From Pseudocercospora fijiensis CIRAD86 (taxonomy: Eukaryota; Ascomycota; Dothideomycetes; Mycosphaerellales; Mycosphaerellaceae), in assembly GCF_000340215.1 (NCBI RefSeq), contig NW_006921533.1, forward strand, positions 2,605,386 to 2,669,385: a stretch of DNA of 64,000 nt, read 5' to 3'. Made by a program: the position numbers and the translations under genes. Below the pieces are notes generated by a model, which did no database searches, was not told the DNA's origin, and saw only the letters and a program-made list of their open reading frames with translations. Of the stretch, positions 19,459 to 29,974 are shown piece after piece (the first letter of the stretch is position 1; each line of letters starts with the position of its first letter).

Positions 19459-19842
19459 ATGCGAAGTATGTGGTCGCGTCTACTCGTACTGCTTGAGAAA
19501 GCGACGCTAGCTCCATGGGAAGAGCAGGACCCAAGGCTGACAATGCCGATGATGAAACCCACACAAATGAAGGAAGTCAAGATTACACTGGAAGATGCAG
19601 AAGCTTCTATCATCATAACATCACCAGAGACATCAAGTGGTGCGGGACACAAAAATAGCTTGGGTATGGTGGACCTCTTCCCTGTGGATGAACGCGTTGA
19701 TGCTCCGCCATCCTTCTCTATGGATGTTTTCGATGCTGCCTACAAGGAGGTGGAAAGAGACTGCTTTCAAAACACTTACACGGACTACGTGAAGTCGGGC
19801 GAGTACAAGAAGGCGATTCATGCTCCGATGAGTGATGTTTGA
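19459..19842 (+). CDS. Small acidic hypothetical ORF
   Basis: A 127-aa open frame starting with ATG 32 bp after the DUF7730-like gene. Its composition is plausible for a real protein (MDVFDAAYKEVERDCFQNTY near the C-terminus), but no family was recognised and there is no support beyond length. It could be an independent gene or a decayed fragment. Confidence 0.3.
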   Translation: MRSMWSRLLVLLEKATLAPWEEQDPRLTMPMMKPTQMKEVKITLEDAEASIIITSPETSSGAGHKNSLGMVDLFPVDERVDAPPSFSMDVFDAAYKEVERDCFQNTYTDYVKSGEYKKAIHAPMSDV

Positions 19843-19926
19843 TGATGAAACTTGGACTTATTGCCGATGAATCTTAATGATTTAGCGTGGCGTTGGTAGA
19901 GAGGATGACAAGTTGGTTCGAGACGA

Positions 19927-20406
19927 ATGTTACACAACATTCCTCAGGACGTAATATACGACAACAAGATTTCGTTTCTTTCGCTCAATAGTGCTGCAGG
20001 CCTGCTGTCAACAGTAGTTCACCTGCATTTATTATACAGAGCGTTCGTCGAGGCGAACACTGGCAGATTTTCTCATTGCGCTCAATTCACATACTTCTCG
20101 CCTTGGAGGCACGAGCACAACAGTCTGAAGAACACTGTGTTCTACATACTCGGCAGCCTTGGTGATCACCCGTGGATCGACGCTCTTGGTTGGGACGTTC
20201 TCTTTTCCATCGTCGGTCTCTGCGCGTGGTCTGCGGCGAGCAGGGCCGATACGAGAGGGATGCTGCAATGCATCATAGCACCGCGGCTGGAGGGTGTCAA
20301 CGACACCGTCAAGCAACTGGTTGAGTTGCCAAAAGATGGGGTAGAGGGAGAAATGGCTCATGGTGTACCCCGAACGCCGGCCAAGCAGCTGAGCATAGGT
20401 CAGTAA
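19927..20406 (+). CDS. Hypothetical membrane protein, possibly partial
   Basis: A 159-aa frame with two hydrophobic segments, around SLNSAAGLLSTVVHLHLLYR and DALGWDVLFSIVGLCAWSAA. The sequence between and around them (FTYFSPWRHEHNSLKN; GSLGDHPWIDALGWD) looks like loop sequence of a larger multi-pass protein, so this may be its C-terminal part with the N-terminus lost or in unrecognised exons. An acidic, Ser-rich frame at 20453-20752 (EDDSDEVTEHSSSDEAPSK) could be its tail, but no splice pair I tried keeps the frame. Confidence 0.35.
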   Translation: MLHNIPQDVIYDNKISFLSLNSAAGLLSTVVHLHLLYRAFVEANTGRFSHCAQFTYFSPWRHEHNSLKNTVFYILGSLGDHPWIDALGWDVLFSIVGLCAWSAASRADTRGMLQCIIAPRLEGVNDTVKQLVELPKDGVEGEMAHGVPRTPAKQLSIGQ

Positions 20407-20752
20407 CACTTGAAGGACTGGCAACAAATCGTCGCGGGAGGGATGGAAGTTGTACAAGGAAGCTATGCTGCCCGAGGACGACTCTGACGAAGTGACAGAG
20501 CACTCATCATCAGACGAGGCTCCTTCTAAAGCAGTGCGAAGTACGAGAGCCTTGCGCTCACAAAGTCGTCAAATGAATGCCACGCAGCCTGCCCGGCGCA
20601 GCACGAACGGCTATGGAGACAGAGGGCGTGAAAACAACTTAACAAGGAGTCTTCGACGGGCGTTTCACGAAGACCATCTGGAAGCAGGTCCGCCCCACGG
20701 ACGAGGAGTGCACGTGCAGAGTCAAGGAAGAATCTTCCCTAATCAGCCTTGA

Positions 20753-21526
20753 TGATGATGGCAATCTTAAAAGCCGAGCGGAGTAAGCGGGTGCGGCATG
20801 GTGTTTGTATGTGGTTGGAGGACTCAGATTGGCGTCTGCTGCGGTCTATGGGTGATGTCAGACGTGCTGCCCTGGCCCTGACCTGAGACTGCTTCAAGTT
20901 GTGTTTTGAGTTCGAGACCTCTTTCCAATGACTTCCCTGTCAGCCATGACATGTATTCTCCTTGGAGCGTGCTTGTAGCGTGCGTACGTATGTAGGCGTT
21001 TCATGTTTGGCCGGCAGAGGTGGACAGCCACAGAGACCGCAAGACTTGTTGCCGTGCCGAGAAGAAATCATGCACGTCGGACGTTGGCGCCACACACGGT
21101 GGCTCTTGGACCCTTTGTAGCGCGATCTTGGTGCATTCACTGCATTGTTCCCCTCGACTGGAGTCTCGTAATGACTCTCGTAATGTTCCTAGTATAGTAG
21201 CAGTCGCCGTCTAGGTCTTCGGGACCACTCGAGAGGAGATGAAGATGGTTCTGACGCCGGACAGAACTCGGAGAAGGGCGGTTTTGCTGCGAGAAGATGT
21301 GAGCGCAACAGAGCAGAGCAGGCGCACGGTGAATGCGATGCCATTGTCAGTGATACTGTAGAATGACACGGCGTTATGTTCGATGCATGAGGCAGCCGAA
21401 AAGTTGGCAGACGCCGAGCAGAGAACGACGGGAGCCAAAATTGGCAGAACGGAGGTCGGCAAAGCGGGCCCGGTGGCAGCTTGCTGTGATTGGCGCCGGG
21501 CTCGTTTGGCGAGTTTGGCATGGCGT
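20753..21526. other. Noncoding flank left of MULE
   Basis: No supported gene. It has normal base composition, in sharp contrast to the adjacent transposon, so point mutation has not visibly spread here. Before the insertion it would have been contiguous with the bZIP promoter. Confidence 0.5.
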
Positions 21527-21535
21527 ACCTGCACA
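21527..21535. repeat. Left 9-bp target-site duplication of MULE
   Basis: ACCTGCACA lies immediately outside the left inverted repeat and is repeated exactly at 24791-24799 outside the right one. Nine bases is the usual duplication length for Mutator-like elements. Confidence 0.93.
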
Positions 21536-21586
21536 GGCAAAAGCTATTTTGTAGGTACCTCCATGCTATTTTGCAGGTACCCACCC
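21536..21586. repeat. Left terminal inverted repeat (51 bp)
   Basis: It begins GGCAAAAGCTATTTTG and contains two copies of GCTATTTTGYAGGTACC, at 21543-21559 and 21565-21581. It matches the inverted right end with two C/T differences. Confidence 0.95.
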
Positions 21587-22199
21587 TGATGTAGACAAGT
21601 GCGTGCACGGACGATTTATAGTGTAATTCGACCTAATTTAGTATATCTAAGCATTACACTGCCTACTAATTCGAACAACTAGTAGTATAGCTGTCTATAG
21701 TAACGCTTAGGGTTAAGAAGGAGGCATTTCCGGAGGCTATAGATATATAAGACTTCTAGAACTAATTGCTATAACCTACATACTAATAACTACGAGGGTA
21801 TAGTACCGGCTGCTGCCACTATAGACCTTGCTACTGCTACTATAGACCTCCGCGGAGTAGAGCTATAGACGGTAGAGCTATAGAACCTAGTATATGCTAT
21901 TGCTAAGTAAATACCTGTTAGTTTGATAGTAGCGGAGCGGCACTAAATATAGTAGATTGAGTCGCTGCTAGTAGACCTATAGCCTGCGGTAGTATAGGTT
22001 AACTACTATAGAACTAGACAAACTATCGCTCCGAGTAAGGTACTGCTAGCGGTGCTAGCGCTATTAGACGTTGTCGATTAAGTGCTATAGCGGCTCTTTA
22101 AATACTAGCTGGATCGTTGCTAACAAAGCCGTAGCGCTTAGTAGGCGTATAGACTAGCGGAGCTAAAGGTCGTAGTTATTGTATTACCGTACGACGAGG

Positions 22200-24560
22200 T
22201 TGTTAAGTAGATGCCCTCGTACGCCGTCTACGGCCTCTTTAAGAAGCCGGGTTTAACTGATCTACGTATTCGAAGCTAGAAGCCTCTCGTTAATTAGTAC
22301 GGACGTGTCTCCTAGTCGTTCTACCTCTTCTACGGCGGTTATTTAGCAATACTAATAGCTCTTGAACCGGTCTCTTAAGCTCAATAATAGCCCTTACTAG
22401 CGCCGCGGCTTTATCGATATGCTAGTGCCTATCGAAGTGCGTATAGGGGTCGAATTCGAAGGACCTAGTTAACTTAATAGTATCGATTATTGTGTGCTTG
22501 CAAACGACACCCTATAACTTCCGAAAGCAGCCTAAGTATTAAGAGCGCTGTTTGCCTAGTTGCTTAGTAAGCTCAGCTATCTCTTCGTACGCTAATCTAA
22601 GCTGATTAAGGCCCTTCTATAAGGCCTTCCTATATAGCTTTGTATTGACATTAGCAAACTCCGGTCGGCGCAGTGCTATAGGCATACCCTTCCGCTCTCG
22701 GCCTATTCGTGCCTTAATCTCCGAGTACCTAATTATCTACTATAGCTTTAGCTTAAGGAAGAGTATAAGGATGTTATACCGCCTACTAGTAAGCTACCTC
22801 TTTATAGTTAAGTAAGCGCCTTTAGCTCTAGAAGTAACTGACTGCCCGTAGAAAGGGAATTTGCGCTGCTAGAAGCAGTATACTAGCTTGTACTTATAAG
22901 GCTAGTATTTACGCTAAATATAGTCTCGAAGGGCTACGAAGTAAGGGTTCTTATAGTTGCTAAGGAAGGCATCTTTAGAGTTGAATTCTTCTACTATTTT
23001 AGCGTAGACGTAGGTCCGGAAGTTGTCTACGAAGGCAGCGCAGTCGGGGTCGTCTTGCTACTTATTCTTGCCTGTCTTTTTATTAAGTACCTGTTTCTAA
23101 GGTATTAGCTTCCGTGCCTACGCCTGCACGTTCTTAAACATATGCTAGGCGCAAATAAGAGCCGGAGTGCGTAGATAGGTCTTGTCGAGGGCATTTATAT
23201 AGCTACGGTCTCGATCAGTAACCTATAGACTAGGCTATAGTAGATCGTGCTCCTAGCAAATAGACTAGAAGTTCTTAGCAAACTACGTAAAGGCAGCTTC
23301 ATCCTTATTACCTATAATATAGTACCTAAGAGGGATTGTATCTCTAGCTCTAGTACTAGACACGATATTAAGCAATAGCCGATTGTACTTGTTTGTCTTA
23401 TAGGTGTTATTAATAATAATGTAGTCCGGATATAGCTTATACAACTCGGCTATTTGAGGGTTAATTACGAGCAATTTGTCGAGTTTCCCGTTCCTTGGGT
23501 CTACCTGCTTTCTAAAGTAGAAACCTAGCTTAGTTAGCTGCTTGAATAGGGCCTTAGGGGCAGTCAAATTACCCTGTATAGCCTTCCGTGCCTAGAGCCT
23601 AACATTCTAAAGGTCCTTAACGATTTGAATGCCTATAGATAGTATATTGTAAGTAAGAGGGTTGAGTTAAGAAGGGAAGAAGTAACTAAATATCAACCGG
23701 CCGAGACTCGGCCGGTTAACTTCGAAGAATTCAACTTATAATCGTTGCTTTCTATAAACCTATACAACGTCGTATATACACTCGCATTAGCATTTAGATC
23801 GTCGACAATAGCCTTCCGTATAGCCTTATTGCGCTGCCGCCGACGGTGACTCGCGAAGTCGCGCGCAGAATCCGCTAGACCGTAGTTATGCGAGCTAACC
23901 TACCTCTTAACTTGCTATCGACTATCCGGCTTTATAGAATCTATAGCCTTAATAGTAAGGCGTACTGGACACCTATAGCGCTTAGAGGTCGCTCCTTTTC
24001 TCTTCGTCTTAGCACTCTTATTAGTCGGTTTACTAGCTCTTATACACTATATCTAGCGACTAATAATCTTGCTACGAAGCTATAGGTTAAGCGCTCGCGA
24101 TTTAGTCGTAGACTTGACGTAGAGGTTATAACGCGCCTTCGCGGTATATGCGTAAACCTTACGCTTATATACCGCTATCGAATAATGGGTATCTACTAGC
24201 ACTAGCGCTAGTAGCGCTACGGACTTATTATCTTCTTCCTCGACCTCGATTTCCTTATTCTTAACCTAAGAGGCTAATTGCTAAGCAGTCCGTACTACTC
24301 TATTACTATTACTATTACTACTACTACTAGCAGCCTTACGATCCTCGTCTTCTTTCCGCGCCTGCCTTTCCAATTCGTACTTACGACGCTCCTTATTATT
24401 TAGATTATTTAAATCTACCTCTTCGTCTTTATCCTTACTAAAACTACTATCTCTAATAGGACTATTACTACTAGGTCTTAGATCTCCGAGGTCTTTAGTA
24501 TCCTAGAAGAAATCGCTGGGTTCTAGTACGGACGACTCGTAAAGAGCTTGAGAAGCGGAT
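22200..24560 (-). pseudogene. Degenerate MULE transposase gene
   Basis: The minus strand encodes a broken transposase. The longest intact piece, 23567-23283, includes YIIINNTYKTNKYNRLLLNI, matching the D-x2-YKTN core of the MULE transposase domain, with Asn where an acidic catalytic residue is usual (NNTYKTN). Downstream the same reading frame continues to about 22880 (TDRDRSYINALDKTYLRTPA, then HMFKNVQA and CAAFVDNFRTYVYAKIVEEF) interrupted almost only by TAG codons at positions where Trp fits the family. Outer limits of the gene are estimates. The element lost coding capacity mainly through TGG-to-TAG changes. Confidence 0.8.
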
Positions 24561-24739
24561 ATAGGTATATTAAGTAGTAAACAACACCTTAGAATCGCTA
24601 TACCGTTGAATTATAAAGAACATAAGAATTTACGAAGTGGAACACGCGACGCGTCGAGCGCCTAGCACGCTATACTATTCTTAGCCAGTTTATACTATCA
24701 AGCGTACTATACCTAGTACGGATACTGCCTCCCCGATTC

Positions 24740-24790
24740 GGGTGGGTACCTACAAAATAGCATGGAGGTACCTGCAAAATAGCTTTTGCC
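24740..24790. repeat. Right terminal inverted repeat (51 bp)
   Basis: The reverse complement of this segment starts GGCAAAAGCTATTTTG and pairs with 21536-21586. The two mismatches fall at equivalent C positions of the two internal sub-repeats. Confidence 0.95.
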
Positions 24791-24799
24791 ACCTGCACA
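24791..24799. repeat. Right 9-bp target-site duplication of MULE
   Basis: An exact copy of ACCTGCACA at 21527-21535, directly after the right inverted repeat. Confidence 0.93.
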
Positions 24800-25129
24800 G
24801 CCGCACTCGCAACGCCCAGGCCACGCTCTCCCATCATCTCTCTCCTCCCTCTCAACACGCTCACGACTGCCTCTCACTCCACCGCAACCACCACCACCAC
24901 CACCACCATTTCACCTCTGACACCGCTCCCATCGCCATCTACACACTCGCCACTGCCGCAATACCAGGAAATAGGCAGCGAAAAGCGGCGTTTGCGCCCG
25001 TCACGTCGATATCAGCAGGCCGCGTCAGCACCAAAAGCTGCCTGCTAGCTGAGGGGAAACACTTGTCGAAAGGTCGAAACACACGCAGCCTGATAAGGCA
25101 TCCACAAACTCCCCGTCACACACTCTGCT
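24800..25129 (+). promoter_or_regulatory. Proximal promoter/5' UTR of bZIP gene
   Basis: 330 bp between the transposon and the bZIP start codon. It is C-rich, with CT stretches and a short CAC microsatellite (about 24889-24909). The transposon has displaced everything further upstream by 3.26 kb. Confidence 0.5.
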
Positions 25130-26768
25130 ATGGGAAGCAGACCCACGCCGCAATTGAAGACCGAGCAGCTCGACATGGACTCGTTCTTCGACTTCAACCA
25201 GGGCAACACCCAGCCATCCCCCGTCACGGCTTCCTCATCGCGGACAGACGCCATGTCGCCATTCGTCAAAGAAGAGCAACAACAACACTTCAATGGACCA
25301 AGCCACGACTATGGACAATTCAAGCAACAGGTCGGTCTTCCAGTAGGCAGCCTGGCCAACATGCCACAGAACGGCATGTTTGACGGCTTCAACTCGGGCA
25401 TCGGAGACATGGAATTCAACTCGGGTTTTGCTTGGAACTCAGGCATTGATGTTGACGCTGACATGGGCGTGGACTTCAACAACTCGCAGCCCATGCCGGC
25501 AATGTTCTTCCCATCAAATGAGGCGTCATCCGATAACTTCGTGAACCCCAACAGCGTCGGCGGACAGGAAGAGCCACCCAGCCATGTTGGACGTCTTTGG
25601 CCAGGCATGCACTCGCAGCAGGCGCAGCAAGCTGCCATGCAAAAGGCTGCTCAGGCTCAGGCCGTTCAGCAACGCCAGATGAAACTGCAGGCCCAGCAAG
25701 CCCAGTACCGCCAAGCTGCCAATTCTGCCCAGTCTCAGTCTAGCCAAGGCTCGTCGCAGGCATCGCATGGCAATGGCAAGCGTGCCTCCCACACTGCCGA
25801 GCCTCACGTCGAGGAGTCTATCTCACGTCTCCTGAACCAAATGCGTCAGAACAATGCGCTTCCCTCAGAAGACGATGCCGAGTCACCCTCCGGCAACCCG
25901 CCGCACATTGCCCGTATGAAGAAGGACGAGGAGGAGATGGACGAGGATGAGCGTCTACTCGCCTCCGAAGAGGGCAAGAAGCTCTCTAGCAAAGAGCGAA
26001 GACAACTGAGAAACAAGGTGTCTGCCCGTGCTTTCCGTTCCCGAAGAAAGGGTAAGCAAGTCTGTGCCTTATCATGTTCTTTCATATGCTAACATCCTTG
26101 CAGAATATATTGGCCAGCTCGAAGGTGAAGTCGCAATTAAGACACAAGAAAGCAACAGCCTACGTCAAGAGAACCAGGCACTTCTCGCAGAAAATGAACG
26201 CTACCGCGGTCTGATCGAAACACTCCTCCGTCACCCAGCCTTCACACCATTCATCAATGACATCAGCAAAGACCCATCTGTCTTGATGCCACCTCAACAC
26301 CAGCCACACCGTCAACAACAACCATCTATGCACCCGACCCCAAACCCGCAGCCGGCCCAACCCCACCAGCAACAGGCTCAGCAGGACATGAAGCCTGAAT
26401 TTCTGAACTTTGATGCCTCTCAGCTTCAGCTACCACAATCGCAACCCGAGCAGCAGCAACAGCAGCAGGTCAACTTGGCCATGATTCCAGAGGAGAATTT
26501 CAGCAAGCTGAATCTCAGCGGCTACCAGCGACCGGTGAACTTCAACAACTACGGCGTCAATGCCTACGTGGTAACTTCCTTGCCATCAGGCCCTGACCCT
26601 GTTGACCTGCTCATCGAATCGCCTGCTCGCCTGCCTCTGTCTGCTTCCGCCAACATCTCGAATGTCTCCTCTATTGCCTGCTCGACCTCCGCCGACTCTG
26701 GACTTTCTGTACTGCTTGCGAAGCTCGACAATGCGGCACGCAATACCATCGCTGACCATCTGGTCTAA
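25130..26768 (+). CDS. bZIP transcription factor
   Basis: A 528-aa protein in two exons, 25130-26051 and 26104-26768. The 52-bp intron (GTAAGC...TGCAG, branch TGCTAAC) lies inside the bZIP domain. Splicing gives SSKERRQLRNKVSARAFRSR then RKEYIGQLEGEV, a basic region (about 285-308) with the N-x2-SARAFR-SRR signature, followed by heptad-spaced L/I/V residues through LLAENERYRGL. The N-terminal half is Gln-rich (about 160-215), the segment before the basic region is acidic (EEEMDEDERLLASEEGKKL), and Gln/Pro tracts follow the zipper. It is nuclear and DNA-binding; it resembles uncharacterised Pezizomycotina bZIPs with the conserved LLASEEGKKLSSKERRQ block. Its upstream control region was interrupted by the MULE. 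Confidence 0.92.
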
Positions 26769-28374
26769 CGGCTACTTTGATAGCACCACGAGATACCCAA
26801 CATCCCTCTGCAACAATGGTCACTTGACTATCGCCTTGTCACCGAAGACAGGCTGTCTGTTTGCCGCGCTCTAGGCTATTTCTGTCATTCAGCGTGGGTG
26901 GGAAGTGAGCGTTTCTGCTAAGATAGAAAACCAGCAGTTATCGTGATAATCAAAACAACTGAAAGAATACATCATCTCTTCCTACCCTTCAAAGTGTCCA
27001 CATCGCCTGCGCCACAGATTAGATCAGGTACCCGAACGACCAACCGGCATGGATGTCCACTGACGAGCTGAATTTATTATTAGGCAGTTCATGCACAATC
27101 CTGATTCGGCTCTCCAACTTCCATCCATCTTACTCATCGGATGTCGCTTATTCAGTTGGGTCCAAGGGAAATTCTCAGTCACCGAGGACCCGAAACCTGC
27201 ATGTTCCATCAAGGCCGAAAGAGGCCCGTCTGGCAACGATCTTGGCAGAGGCGATACAAGTCTGCCATACATATTTTGCAGCCGCTCCGTACGGAATGCG
27301 TGTTTCTGAACTTTAACGCAACCGAAACAGCGAGCGAGCGAGCGTAGCTTCATCAGAGCAAGCTGCACAGTGAGAATGAGAATGTCGTACATTCGAGCAG
27401 CATTCGTCACGGAACACATCTACGGCCACCAGCCTATTTGCAGAAACATTCCTCCATGCCAAAAAGGCGAATCACCTTAGCAATCTGATATTCTATGCTG
27501 CCTTCATTACATCCGCTATAATAAGCCGCCTTAAAACCAACTATACATATACCAACTTGCAAACGCCACAGCCCTCGTCCTCATCATCACATTCACTACA
27601 GCATAGACGCCGATGTCATGGCCTTTGAGGCCGCATTCTCTTTCATAGAATTGTTGAAGAGAAGCCGAGAATCCGATCAGGCCTAGACCTAATCTTTCTG
27701 AGGATATTGCTTGCTCGGAAAATTCGTACGTTGTGTCCCAAGCTCCAAGCACCGCTAGCAAGTCCGGTCTGAAACAGTAAATGATATGGAAGGCTCGACA
27801 TTGTCAAAAGTCGTAATCAGTAAAAGCGCATGTCTATATGGAATGCGCCAATGACTGTCGAAGTTGGTGGTGTGGCTGAATTTGAGCCATCAGCTCCCGC
27901 TAGATGACTACAATGTCCAGCGACGAGGAAAGTGATATGTCTTCGGTCGACATGGGACAGAAACTCAATTTCTCAGCCTGGCTGTTTCCTGCTGATCTTC
28001 AGATTAGTGCTCAATGAAGGAATTAGGTACACAATATAAATTGACTCTTGAAGAGAGAACATGTTGGCGTGGAAAGCATTGCATTGGACTCGCTTGCCGA
28101 AAATGTCGCAAGTCGCATATACCAGGTAGCCCTATGCTAACCCGATGCCACACTTTCCAGCTCCCCAGCAGAGCTTCACAAGCACCTAGTGCTGTGCCTG
28201 GAGATAAAATGAGAGGTTGAACGTACTTTGATACCGTGACCTCCAGCAAAAGTACTTCAACTCAAATGTTCGCAGCCAGACTGGCTTGTGATACTGCTCT
28301 GCCATCTGCCGACGATCCATCGCACCAAGAAGGAAGACAGCTTTCTGAGTCGATGTCCATGCGGCACCGATTTT
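26769..28374. other. 1.6-kb gene-poor region
   Basis: Convergent gap between the bZIP gene and a minus-strand hypothetical. Several short frames occur, none convincing. A 37-codon frame at 27907-28017 (MTTMSSDEESDMSSVDMGQK start) has protein-like acidic/Ser composition but no further support. Confidence 0.4.
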
Positions 28375-29532
28375 CTAAGCTCCACCTTCACCATATCTCC
28401 ACTTGCCAGCAGCCTCAATGATTTGGACTCCCAAGCGTCCTGGACTGCGAACCTCCATCATCGCGACATCGCGTTCTTCTAAACAATCAGGATTCTGGCC
28501 AGGGGGCGCGCGGGAACCCACCCGATGTATAGTGGTGCTTCGTTGTGGCGAGCGAGGCTCACTGAAGTCGGTCGTGCGAGACGTGTCGGCGCCGCGTTCG
28601 TGCGCATGTCGCTGTTCGGGGCGACGACGATCGCGTGAGCCACCTGGACCACCTGAAAGGCTACGCGCACCTCTTGCTCTGTCGGCATCGTAGAGGAAGG
28701 GTCGAGTGTATTGTTCTTTCGCATGCCAATCTTGTTCGAATTCTCGCGGCGCTCGGCTTGCAGCATATGGATCTGCGTGGGGATTGAGATAAGCCGCAGT
28801 AAGCTCTGCAGTACTGACGTAGCGAGCAGTGTTAGGCACAACTTCGTAGTGGTAGTCCTTTGCACTGACACTCTCTGGGCCGTCGTAGTGGATGAGCGGG
28901 CAGTTTCGGTCGGCACAAGTGCATCCTCCCAGATTGCTGACTTGGTCATGAAGCTGCGGTCTCGGGACCGGTGTCATGTCGAACGCAAAAGATGCTGCTG
29001 GTCTTACCTCAGTCGCATAGAGCCTTATGGGATTGAAATGTCGCCTATTGTCATTCTCCTGTTGCGCGTAGAGATGACTGGACTGAAATGGCTGCGAGTC
29101 GTGATTCCGCGCAGCCACAAGATCATTCTGCGACTGCTCACAGTCCATCATATTTGACTCTGTGCCCATCTCATCATCAGGCCGCCAAGCAGAAGGCGAG
29201 GCTTGATACGGTGGAGGACCACACCCGTGTATTCTAACGTTGGCCCTGCCACTGCTCGTTGGTGCTGGAATTTGTGATGTGTGTGATGCGCGCTGACTCG
29301 GTGAAGTGTGCTGTTGAGAGGCTGGCATACTGCCGGCGCTGCCGAGATATTGAACGCGCTGAGTTGGAGGCGAGCTCAATTGTTGCTGGGCGTTTCTCTG
29401 CGTGTGTTGTGCTGATAGCGATGCGCTCTGGTCACTATCATAGACAGCGCGAATGGTCTGATCTCGCGAGCTGGGAGAGCGGCGAAGTTTGCGGCCGGAT
29501 GAGGTAAGGGAGCAACCGTCGTTCGCCATCAT
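28375..29532 (-). CDS. Low-complexity hypothetical protein
   Basis: A 385-aa protein of unknown function starting at ATG 29532 (MMANDGCSLTSSGRKLRRSP). It is rich in Ser, Pro, Gln, Arg and Asp and probably largely disordered. A short Cys-containing patch (GGCTCADRNCPLIHYDGPE, around 215) could bind metal. A more ordered stretch follows (YHYEVVPNTARYVSTAELTA). Arg/Asp/Glu-rich sequence precedes the C-terminus, which ends with a distinct block (GRLGVQIIEAAGKWRYGEGG). No family was recognised. Confidence 0.6.
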   Translation of the reverse strand: MMANDGCSLTSSGRKLRRSPSSRDQTIRAVYDSDQSASLSAQHTQRNAQQQLSSPPTQRVQYLGSAGSMPASQQHTSPSQRASHTSQIPAPTSSGRANVRIHGCGPPPYQASPSAWRPDDEMGTESNMMDCEQSQNDLVAARNHDSQPFQSSHLYAQQENDNRRHFNPIRLYATEVRPAASFAFDMTPVPRPQLHDQVSNLGGCTCADRNCPLIHYDGPESVSAKDYHYEVVPNTARYVSTAELTAAYLNPHADPYAASRAPREFEQDWHAKEQYTRPFLYDADRARGARSLSGGPGGSRDRRRPEQRHAHERGADTSRTTDFSEPRSPQRSTTIHRVGSRAPPGQNPDCLEERDVAMMEVRSPGRLGVQIIEAAGKWRYGEGGA

Positions 29533-29974
29533 GCGGTGTCCTCGCGATGGAATCCGACGAGGTACGTATGGGGGAGGTCTCGATGAGTCTCCAAGATGCG
29601 CGTCTTGTCTTTGCAAGGATTTTCAGTGCTCCTGCCGTTTATTGGAGGCGTTGCCTGGGTGATGCGCTCCAGCTCATTCACTCACGAACCACGCCGCAGC
29701 TTTCACAATTGACCCATTATGGCCTTTTTGCTTCTCACACATTCGAAGAGTTCTCCTGGGATGATAGCGACTCGTCTCGAATGATCGCACTCTTTCAAGA
29801 TCAGTCTAACGCCTGGTCCATTGACAACATCGGTTTACACCAGCATCTCGGGCCGGTAGAGACGCCTGCTTGCCTCAGATCTTCCCTGACTCCCCGTCGA
29901 GAGTACTCTCGCGTGTACTGGCTGCAAAAATGTTTTGACAGCATTTTGCAGGTTTTACATATGCGTATTAATGT
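29533..29974. other. Intergenic between two minus-strand genes
   Basis: 442 bp between the Tim17-like stop and the hypothetical's start. It would carry the promoter of the latter. No distinct element was seen. Confidence 0.35.

Larger units (their letters stand above)
21536..24790. mobile_element. Mutator-like (MULE) DNA transposon, RIP-degraded
   Basis: A complete 3,255-bp element bounded by 51-bp terminal inverted repeats (49/51 identical) and a perfect 9-bp target duplication. The interior is full of TA and short of CA/TG dinucleotides, with stop codons in all frames, the signature of repeat-induced point mutation. On the minus strand the transposase remnant has a MULE-type core (see 22880-23570). 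Structure, target duplication length and transposase motif agree on the MULE superfamily (fungal Hop-like elements are related). No intact transposase frame remains, so the element cannot move on its own. Confidence 0.93.

Noticed and set aside
27024..27419. Minus-strand 131-codon frame starting with ATG
   Set aside because: No domain, no neighbours in frame and biased random-like composition.
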